Source of the DNA: JBDSKH01 sp035495435
GTDB lineage: Bacteria > Actinomycetota > Actinomycetes > Actinomycetales > Microbacteriaceae
Direction of reading: 5' to 3'
Assembly: GCA_035495435.1 (NCBI GenBank)
Contig: DATJFV010000050.1
Location: forward strand, 1-35,741
Length of the DNA: 35,741 bases
Shown: piece by piece, positions 31,122 through 35,741 of the stretch
Layout: each line of letters starts with the position of its first letter
Position numbering within the stretch: position 1 is the stretch's first letter
The notes under the pieces: generated by a model
The model's input: the letters and a program-made list of their open reading frames with translations, nothing else
What the model was told of the DNA's origin: nothing
The model's database searches: none
Translations under genes and position numbers: made by a program

Positions 31122-31337
31122 TCAGTGCTCGCGGTACTCCGGCCAGTCCGATCCGGGCAGCATGCTGGCGTGCAGCGCGCTCTTGGCCACATCGAGCGTC
31201 GGATAGGTGCCGAGCGCGGTGTCGTCCTTCAGCAGCCGCACCTCATAGCCGTCATCGACGCGGTGGATCGACCCGACCGCTCCGGCGGTGCCGAATGCCA
31301 CCCAGCGCTGGTCGGTGATGGTGCTTCTGTCGCTCAT
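31122..31337 (-). CDS. Small conserved hypothetical protein
   Basis: 71 residues (MSDRSTITDQRWVAFGTAG ... EVRLLKDDTALGTYPTLDVA), soluble, no cysteines, beta-rich then helical. The ending resembles small proteins that carry a substrate- or nucleic-acid-binding dsRBD-like fold, but I cannot name a family. Expression signals are strong: AAGGAG before the ATG at 31337, a -35/-10 pair upstream and an intrinsic terminator downstream, so it is a well-supported single-gene unit. Confidence 0.72.
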   Translation of the reverse strand: MSDRSTITDQRWVAFGTAGAVGSIHRVDDGYEVRLLKDDTALGTYPTLDVAKSALHASMLPGSDWPEYREH

Positions 31338-31363
31338 CGTCGAGCTCCTTTCGTCCCATCCCG

Positions 31364-31393
31364 ACCGTACGCCCGGTGCCCGGCGGGTGTCGA
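31364..31393 (-). promoter_or_regulatory. Promoter of the small gene at 31337
   Basis: Minus strand TCGACA (31393-31388), 18 bases, TACGGT (31369-31364), giving a leader of about 20 bases with a normal ribosome binding site. Contrasts with the leaderless starts around it. It lies just before the msrA stop region. Confidence 0.5.
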
Positions 31394-31410
31394 GATCACG
31401 CAGCCGGCGT

Positions 31411-31938
31411 TCAGGTGCTGCGCACGTAGGACGCGAACGACTTTCGCACCTTGTTCACCTTGGGCAGAGCGACGGCGAGGCAGTAGCCCTGGCCGGGGTT
31501 CTTGGCGAAGAAGTCCTGGTGGTACTGCTCGGCGTCCCACCAGTCCCCCAGCTTCAGGATGGTGGTGACCACCCCACCGCCCCAGATCTCCGAGGCGCGA
31601 TCACGCGCCGATTCGAACTCCGCCTTCTGCTCATCGTCGGCATAGAACATCGCCGAACGGTACTGGCTGCCGACATCGTTTCCCTGCCGGTTGAGCTGAC
31701 GGGGGTCGTGCAGGGTGAAGAAGACGTCGAGGATCACCTGCTCGGGGATGACCGTCTCGTCGAAGACGACCTTCACCGCCTCGGCGTGGCCCGTCTCACC
31801 GGTGCAGACCTCCTCATAGCTGGGGTTGGAGGTTGAGCCGCCCGTGTATCCCGAGACGACATCGTGCACCCCCTCGAGGGTGCGGTAAACGGCGTCGAGG
31901 CACCAGAAGCAGCCTCCGGCGAGAACGAATGTGCGCAT
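31411..31938 (-). CDS. msrA: Peptide-methionine (S)-S-oxide reductase
   Basis: 175 residues; reduces methionine sulfoxide in proteins, repairing oxidative damage. Active-site motif is GGCFWC with catalytic Cys10 and Cys13; downstream family segments are YTGGSTSNPSYEEVCTGETG, HAEAVKVVFDE, FFTLHDPRQLNRQGND and GSQYRSAMFYAD. A C-terminal GYC could act in recycling. The start at 31938 places the motif at the expected position; upstream in-frame codons are Arg-rich and unrelated. TAGGGT seven bases before the ATG, with no ribosome binding site, predicts a leaderless message. Divergent from the aldo-keto reductase gene with a 23-base gap. Confidence 0.96.
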   Translation of the reverse strand: MRTFVLAGGCFWCLDAVYRTLEGVHDVVSGYTGGSTSNPSYEEVCTGETGHAEAVKVVFDETVIPEQVILDVFFTLHDPRQLNRQGNDVGSQYRSAMFYADDEQKAEFESARDRASEIWGGGVVTTILKLGDWWDAEQYHQDFFAKNPGQGYCLAVALPKVNKVRKSFASYVRST

Positions 31939-31945
31939 GACCGAA

Positions 31946-31955
31946 ACCCTAGGCT
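31946..31955. promoter_or_regulatory. Overlapping divergent -10 boxes between msrA and the aldo-keto reductase
   Basis: ACCCTAGGCT contains TAGGCT on the plus strand (31950-31955) and TAGGGT on the minus strand (31951-31946), sharing the central TA. They lie six bases before the ATG at 31962 and seven before the ATG at 31938. Confidence 0.6.
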
Positions 31956-31961
31956 GACACC

Positions 31962-32978
31962 ATGCCCTTCCACACGCCGTACGTCGCATCCGCCGACCGG
32001 TACGCCGCGATGCCGTACGCCCGCACCGGCCGCAGCGGTCTCGTGCTGCCACGGATCTCGCTCGGCCTCTGGAACAACTTCGGCAACGACCGCCCCCTCG
32101 ACACCCAGCGCGCGATCCTGCGCCGCGCGTTCGACCTCGGCGTGACGCACTTCGATCTCGCGAACAACTACGGCCCCGCCGCGGGTGCCGCCGAGAGCAA
32201 CTTCGGCACCATCCTGCGCGAGGACCTGATGCCCTACCGTGACGAGCTGATCATCTCGACCAAGGCGGGCTACGACATGTGGCCCGGGCCCTACGGCGAG
32301 TGGGGGTCGCGCAAGTACCTGCTGGCGTCGCTGGATCAGTCTCTGAGCCGCATGGGCCTGCCCTACGTCGACATCTTCTATTCCCACCGGCCCGACCCCG
32401 AGACCCCGATCGAGGAGACGATGGGTGCGCTGGCGCACGCCGTGCGGCAGGGCAAGGCGCTCTACGCGGGAATCTCGAACTACGACCCCGACCAGACCCG
32501 CGCCGCGGCCGCCGCGCTGGCCGCGGAGGGCGTGCCGCTGCTCATCCACCAGCCCCGCTACAACATGTTCGACCGCCGCCTGGAGCGCGGCCTGCTCGAG
32601 GCGCTGGACGAGGTGCACGCGGGCAGCATCGTGTTCTCACCCCTGGCGCAGGGCCTGCTGACCGACCGTTATCTGCGGGGCATCCCCGAGGGCTCGCGCG
32701 CCGCGGAGGGCCGCTGGATCAGCGCCGACAACATCGACGAGACCTACCTGACGCGCGCTCGGGCGCTGAACGACATCGCCGCCGGACGCGGCCAGACGTT
32801 GGCGCAACTCGCCCTCACCTGGGTGCTGCGGCATCCGCAGGTCACGAGCGCGCTGATCGGAGCCTCGAGCGTCGGCCAGCTGGAGTCGTCGCTGGCCGCA
32901 CTCGACGCACCCGACCTGACGGCCGACGAACTCGCCGCGATCGAACCGTACGCCGTCGACGGCACCGGGAAGGGCTAG
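31962..32978 (+). CDS. Aldo-keto reductase of the YghZ/AKR14 type
   Basis: 338 residues, TIM barrel, NADPH-dependent aldehyde reductase. The catalytic tetrad region is visible: HFDLANNYG (Asp and Tyr), STKAGYDMWPGPYGEWGSRK (Lys) and FYSHRPDPETP (His). The NADPH site near the C terminus is IGASSVGQLESSL. The GYDMWPGPYGEWGSRKYL stretch is typical of the YghZ group, which reduces glyceraldehyde 3-phosphate and methylglyoxal; the substrate here is inferred. It shares a divergent promoter with msrA, which would suit joint response to oxidative or carbonyl stress. The transporter gene starts directly after its stop. Confidence 0.94.
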   Translation: MPFHTPYVASADRYAAMPYARTGRSGLVLPRISLGLWNNFGNDRPLDTQRAILRRAFDLGVTHFDLANNYGPAAGAAESNFGTILREDLMPYRDELIISTKAGYDMWPGPYGEWGSRKYLLASLDQSLSRMGLPYVDIFYSHRPDPETPIEETMGALAHAVRQGKALYAGISNYDPDQTRAAAAALAAEGVPLLIHQPRYNMFDRRLERGLLEALDEVHAGSIVFSPLAQGLLTDRYLRGIPEGSRAAEGRWISADNIDETYLTRARALNDIAAGRGQTLAQLALTWVLRHPQVTSALIGASSVGQLESSLAALDAPDLTADELAAIEPYAVDGTGKG

Positions 32979-33905
32979 GTGGGCTACGTCTACGCGCTGC
33001 TCGCGGCGCTGTTGTTCGGAGCGAACGGGTCGCTCACCAAGCTCATCGTCGAAGCGGGCCTGACGCCGATGCAGCTGACGCAGTTCCGCACGCTGGGCAC
33101 CGCGGTGCTGGCCGGAGCCGTGCTGCTGATCACCGACCGGAACAGCTTCCGGCTGCGACCGCGCCAGTTGCTGGTAATGGCCGTACTCGGTGTCGGCGGG
33201 GTTGCCCTGCTGCAGGCCAGCTATGCGGCCGCGCTGCAGCTGCTACCGGTCGGCATCGCCCTGCTGCTGGAGTACACGGCGGTGCTGATGGTGGCGCTGG
33301 TGGCGTTCTTCGGCTTCCGCGAGCGCGTGAAGGCCCGCATCTGGGTCGCCATCGGCCTGGTGCTCGTGGGACTCGCCGTGGTGGCGCAGGTGTGGGCGAG
33401 TTCGCTGGATGCCATGGGTGTCGTGCTCGCGCTGGTCGCGGCGGTGACGCTGGCGTTCTACTTCATCGTCGGCGAACGACAGGTCGGAGCCACCTCGCCT
33501 CTCGCGGTCGCCTTCTGGACCATGCTGTTCGCGACGATCTTCTGGGCGCTGTTCAGCGGATGGTGGACGCTGCGGCCGGCGATGTTCGCGGCGCCGGTGG
33601 ACCTGGGCGGCGGGTTGGCGCTGCCGCTCGTCGTGCCGCTCGCGGTGACGGTGGTGCTGGGGTCGTTCGCCCCGTTCCTGCTGTCGTTCTCGGCGCTGAA
33701 GCATCTGAGCGCGACCGCCGCCGGGATCGTGGCGTCGTCGGAGGTGCTGTTCGCGTTCGTCGTGGCCTGGTTGTGGCTGGGTGAGCGGCTGTCGCTGCTG
33801 CAGGTCGCGGGCGCGGGCGTGGTGCTCGCCGGGATCGTGCTGGCGCAAACGGCGCGCTCGAGCAAGACCGTCGTCGACGCCGACCTGGCGCTGCCCTCTC
33901 CCTGA
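32979..33905 (+). CDS. EamA-family (DMT) transporter
   Basis: 308 residues, ten hydrophobic helices in two EamA repeats (residues about 1-140 and 148-290), the drug/metabolite transporter fold; each repeat ends in a short inter-helix loop with a small residue pattern (LLEYTAVLMVALVAFFGFRE and SSEVLFAFVVAWLWLGERLS). Direction and substrate cannot be told. The start is GTG at 32979, immediately after the TAG of the aldo-keto reductase gene, so translation is coupled and the two form one operon. Confidence 0.92.
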   Translation: MGYVYALLAALLFGANGSLTKLIVEAGLTPMQLTQFRTLGTAVLAGAVLLITDRNSFRLRPRQLLVMAVLGVGGVALLQASYAAALQLLPVGIALLLEYTAVLMVALVAFFGFRERVKARIWVAIGLVLVGLAVVAQVWASSLDAMGVVLALVAAVTLAFYFIVGERQVGATSPLAVAFWTMLFATIFWALFSGWWTLRPAMFAAPVDLGGGLALPLVVPLAVTVVLGSFAPFLLSFSALKHLSATAAGIVASSEVLFAFVVAWLWLGERLSLLQVAGAGVVLAGIVLAQTARSSKTVVDADLALPSP

Positions 33906-33930
33906 TCGCCCGAATGTGGGGTTGATATAC

Positions 33931-33959
33931 TTGACTCACCAAGAATTCCCCGTTATCGT
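33931..33959 (+). promoter_or_regulatory. Promoter of the transposase gene
   Basis: TTGACT (33931-33936), a 17-base spacer and TATCGT (33954-33959), six bases before the ATG at 33966; no ribosome binding site. A CCCC...GGGG inverted repeat (33948-33951 with 33961-33964) brackets the -10 box. Confidence 0.65.
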
Positions 33960-33965
33960 TGGGGT

Positions 33966-34898
33966 ATGGCAACCGACAACCTCCCGCTGAGTCTCATTGA
34001 GGCCGTGGTCTACTTCGCGGACCCGGCCAAGGCGTCGGACTTCGTTGCCAAAATGCGGTGGGCTGACGGCAACCCGGTCTGCCCGAACTGCGAGGGCAAG
34101 GAGCACTACTACTTGGCGTCGCGTCGGGTGTGGAAGTGCAAGTTGTGCAAGAAGCAGTTCTCGGTCAAGGTCGGCACGATCTTCGAGGACTCGCCCCTGA
34201 GTCTGTCCAAGTGGCTCCCCGCCGTGTGGCTTCTCGCGAACTCCAAGAACGGCGTCTCCTCGCACGAGCTGGGCCGCGCGCTCGGGGTCACGCAGAAGAC
34301 GGCGTGGTTCATGCTGCACCGCATCCGTGAGGCCATGCGCTCCGGGTCGGTGAACAAGTTGGACGGCACCGTTGAGGTTGACGAAACCTACGTTGGTGGC
34401 CTCGCGAAGAACATGCACGCCAAGGACCGGCGCGAGCGGATTACGGGCGGTGGCGGTGTCAACAAGACCGCCGTGGTTGGTGCGCTGAAGCGCGGCGGCG
34501 AGGTTCGCGCGGAACTCATCACCGACCTGTCGTCGGCTGGCCTTCAGGTTTACGTCCGCGACAACGTTGCCGACGACTCTCTCGTGCTGACCGATTCCGC
34601 GTCGGCCTACAAGGGTCTGCGTTGGAACTTCGAACACGGCTCCACCGACCACGCGGCAGGTCAGTACGTCGACGGCATCATCCACACAAACGGCATTGAG
34701 TCGTTCTGGGCGCTGCTGAAGCGGTCCATCAAGGGCACCTACATTGCGATCGCCCCGAAGCATCTTCAGGCCTACTTGGACGAGCGCGCCTTCGCTTACA
34801 ACAACCGCGAAGAGCACGATCTGTACCGCTTCATCTCGGCTGTGCGAAGCATCAGTGGTCGGCGCATCACCTATCAGGAACTGGTGGCCAAAGGATGA
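33966..34898 (+). CDS. IS1595-family (ISXO2-like) transposase
   Basis: 310 residues, full length. An N-terminal zinc ribbon (Cys39, Cys42, Cys58, Cys61) and a helix-turn-helix (SSHELGRALGVTQKTAWFML) precede the DDE-type catalytic core: Asp139 in VEVDETYVGG, Asp210 in VLTDSASAYKG and the HTNGIESFWALLKR segment with Asn242 and Glu245, as in the ISXO2-like group. It looks intact. Codon use has many T-ending codons (GTT, ATT, GCT) unlike the GC-ending neighbours, a sign of recent arrival. Promoter spacing predicts a leaderless message. Matching terminal inverted repeats could not be found in the window, so the element may extend past the right edge or be immobile. Confidence 0.92.
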   Translation: MATDNLPLSLIEAVVYFADPAKASDFVAKMRWADGNPVCPNCEGKEHYYLASRRVWKCKLCKKQFSVKVGTIFEDSPLSLSKWLPAVWLLANSKNGVSSHELGRALGVTQKTAWFMLHRIREAMRSGSVNKLDGTVEVDETYVGGLAKNMHAKDRRERITGGGGVNKTAVVGALKRGGEVRAELITDLSSAGLQVYVRDNVADDSLVLTDSASAYKGLRWNFEHGSTDHAAGQYVDGIIHTNGIESFWALLKRSIKGTYIAIAPKHLQAYLDERAFAYNNREEHDLYRFISAVRSISGRRITYQELVAKG

Positions 34899-35038
34899 TC
34901 CAGCCCCACGACGACGAATCAGCGGACGAGAAGTTTAAGCGCTTTCAGGAAGCGATGGAGAAAGTGCTAGCGGCACCCAAACCACCGCCCTCTGGGAGTG
35001 GGGAGAACTCGAATGAACCCGAAGATGCGCCCAGTTAG
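34895..35038 (+). CDS. 47-residue ORF coupled to the transposase gene
   Basis: ATG at 34895 overlaps the transposase TGA (ATGA). The product begins MIQPHDDESADEKFKRF with a short amphipathic helix (EKFKRFQEAMEKVLAA) and a Pro/Ser/Asn/Glu-rich tail. No family recognised. Tight coupling to the transposase, with the same AT-richer codons, suggests it belongs to the element, perhaps as an accessory or inhibitor. Its stop overlaps the end of the convergent DUF2283 gene by four bases. Confidence 0.55.
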   Translation: MIQPHDDESADEKFKRFQEAMEKVLAAPKPPPSGSGENSNEPEDAPS

Positions 35039-35352
35039 GCCATAGCCGGGATGCCGCGGCGAGCGGACGTCCCGTCGGTCGTCTGGGTGTAGCGTCCGAA
35101 ACCCAGCGACGCCGAAGTCCGGACCTGACGCAAGAAGTCAATCGCCTCGGGCGGCAGGCTGTATCGGTTCGCCAAGTCGGCAAGCGGGAGGTCCAACCTA
35201 GGGTTCAACACTTCCACTCCGACCGCGTTCCCATGCGAGTCCAGGTCGACCATCACGCCCGACTCATCGTGAACCGTTTCAGCCACTTCTGCGTCAGCGA
35301 TTTCGACGTAGGCCGCGCCAACCGTCGTATCAATGGTGAGCCTTACGCTCAT
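35035..35352 (-). CDS. DUF2283 protein, possible antitoxin
   Basis: 105 residues. The DUF2283 core is at the N terminus: VRLTIDTTVGAAYVEIADAE followed by VHDESGVMVDLDSHGNAVGVEVLN, the usual beta-hairpin pattern with a VDLDxxG turn. The C terminus (YSLPPEAIDFLRQVRTSAS) is an extra helix and tail. Proteins of this family commonly sit beside DUF4258 proteins and the pair is often predicted to be a toxin-antitoxin module; this role is not demonstrated here. Start at 35352 is preferred over 35364 because GGAGG lies five bases upstream of it; the ATG overlaps the DUF4258 stop (TGATG). Confidence 0.82.
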   Translation of the reverse strand: MSVRLTIDTTVGAAYVEIADAEVAETVHDESGVMVDLDSHGNAVGVEVLNPRLDLPLADLANRYSLPPEAIDFLRQVRTSASLGFGRYTQTTDGTSARRGIPAMA

Positions 35353-35588
35353 CAGCGCCTCCATGCCGTGCTCTTGATTATGACCATACCCGCGATGGGC
35401 CAGTGATCGCCCGCAACCCAGACAATCAACGTTCCGCTCTCAGTTTTTGACCCGGAGAGCGCCATCGACTCCTGTTTGGGGTCGTACCAGGTCAATCCGG
35501 GTGAGTTGAGGACTGCCTTTATCTGATCCTCTGTTATCCCGCGTTTGCGCATCGCCCTTCGCGCGTGAAGCGTGATGTCATATTCCAC
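35352..35588 (-). CDS. DUF4258 protein, possible RelE-like toxin
   Basis: 78 residues. MEYDITLHARRAMRKRGIT is the DUF4258 signature (His8, Arg-rich helix, then xGIT), followed by the strands VLNSPGLTWYDP, GTLIVWVAGD and GMVIIKSTAWRR. DUF4258 has a small alpha/beta fold considered related to RelE/BrnT-type toxins; activity here is inferred. The start is GTG at 35588, sharing one base with the TAG stop of the upstream partial gene (TAGTG). All three minus-strand genes are thus translationally coupled. Confidence 0.82.
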   Translation of the reverse strand: MEYDITLHARRAMRKRGITEDQIKAVLNSPGLTWYDPKQESMALSGSKTESGTLIVWVAGDHWPIAGMVIIKSTAWRR

Positions 35589-35741
35589 TACAACACCGAC
35601 ATCTCGAATGCGAGCCGGCGAACCCGCTGCCCATCAAGGCTGATGAACACTTCGTACAGGCCAGGTGTTACCGGGAGGCCCAGCATGACAGTGAACAGCA
35701 ACCCGACCTTGCCCTCATAGGGTCGGGCTACGTCGCCAGCC
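35588..35741 (-). CDS. C-terminal part of a DUF6941-like protein (5' end outside window)
   Basis: Minus-strand frame open from the window edge to the TAG at 35590-35588, about 51 residues: ARPYEGKVGLLFTVMLGLPV, then PGLYEVFISLDGQRVRRLAF. The LPVTPGLYEV-DGQ pattern with a final beta strand resembles DUF6941 proteins, small actinobacterial proteins of unknown function; the assignment is tentative. It is the first visible gene of the coupled DUF4258-DUF2283 operon. Confidence 0.6.
   Translation of the reverse strand, partial: AGDVARPYEGKVGLLFTVMLGLPVTPGLYEVFISLDGQRVRRLAFEMSVL

Noticed and set aside
32279..33784. 501-codon plus-strand frame overlapping the aldo-keto reductase and transporter in another frame
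   Set aside because: Arg/Gly/Ala-rich off-frame translation of two strong genes.
33905..35741. Terminal inverted repeats and target duplication of the IS1595 element
   Set aside because: No convincing inverted copy of the left-flank sequence was found before the window ends, so element boundaries are not called.

Overview
The window is GC-rich, densely packed chromosomal DNA from an actinobacterium, most likely a member of the Microbacteriaceae such as Microbacterium. The signs are paired clpP1/clpP2, a trigger factor beside them, a group II truncated haemoglobin of the GlbO type, a mycobacterial-type ribose-5-phosphate isomerase B, an actinobacterial Nei-type glycosylase, a DUF2510 protein, and short GGTTGAGTAG...TATCGAAACC palindromic repeats between genes. 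The genus is an inference; the phylum is well supported.

Layout: 1-1075 holds the end of a His-containing membrane protein and a CopC-like protein. 1140-5516 is the protein-quality-control region: clpP2, clpP1, trigger factor (tig) and tRNA-Pro on the minus strand, with DUF1697, a TPR protein and a small membrane protein lying between tig and clpP1. 5517-6664 holds short repeats, two small hypothetical genes, tRNA-Gly and about 400 bases without a gene. 6665-11236 holds a D-Ala-D-Ala carboxypeptidase-like protein and the pta-ackA acetate operon. 11524-15926 holds a DUF2510 micro-protein, a two-component system, an amidohydrolase and a PaiB-like flavoprotein. 15950-18044 holds Nei, RpiB and a conserved hypothetical. 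18061-24864 holds aminopeptidase N, a LacI regulator with a tandem operator, MscS, GlbO and a flavoprotein dehydrogenase. 24890-33905 holds thioesterases, a PadR/membrane-protein pair, EttA, a lipoprotein, an SSB, MsrA, an aldo-keto reductase and a DMT transporter. From about 33906 to the end is a younger, AT-richer accessory segment: an IS1595-type transposase with a coupled 47-aa ORF, facing a three-gene operon (DUF6941-like, DUF4258, DUF2283) that may be a toxin-antitoxin-like or transposon passenger module.

The strongest pattern not captured by gene calls is promoter placement. At about sixteen genes a TANNNT -10 box lies 6-8 bases before the start codon, usually with no Shine-Dalgarno, which predicts leaderless mRNAs. 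Two divergent gene pairs (25564/25585 and 31938/31962) have gaps of only 20-23 bases in which the two -10 boxes overlap on opposite strands, so each gap looks like a minimal bidirectional leaderless promoter. Other notable points are a perfect tandem LacI operator at the lacI transcription start, a D,D-carboxypeptidase whose SxN motif reads SAC, a Nei zinc finger with Asp in place of the fourth Cys, a His-rich tail on trigger factor, and intergenic repeats that supply gene stop codons.
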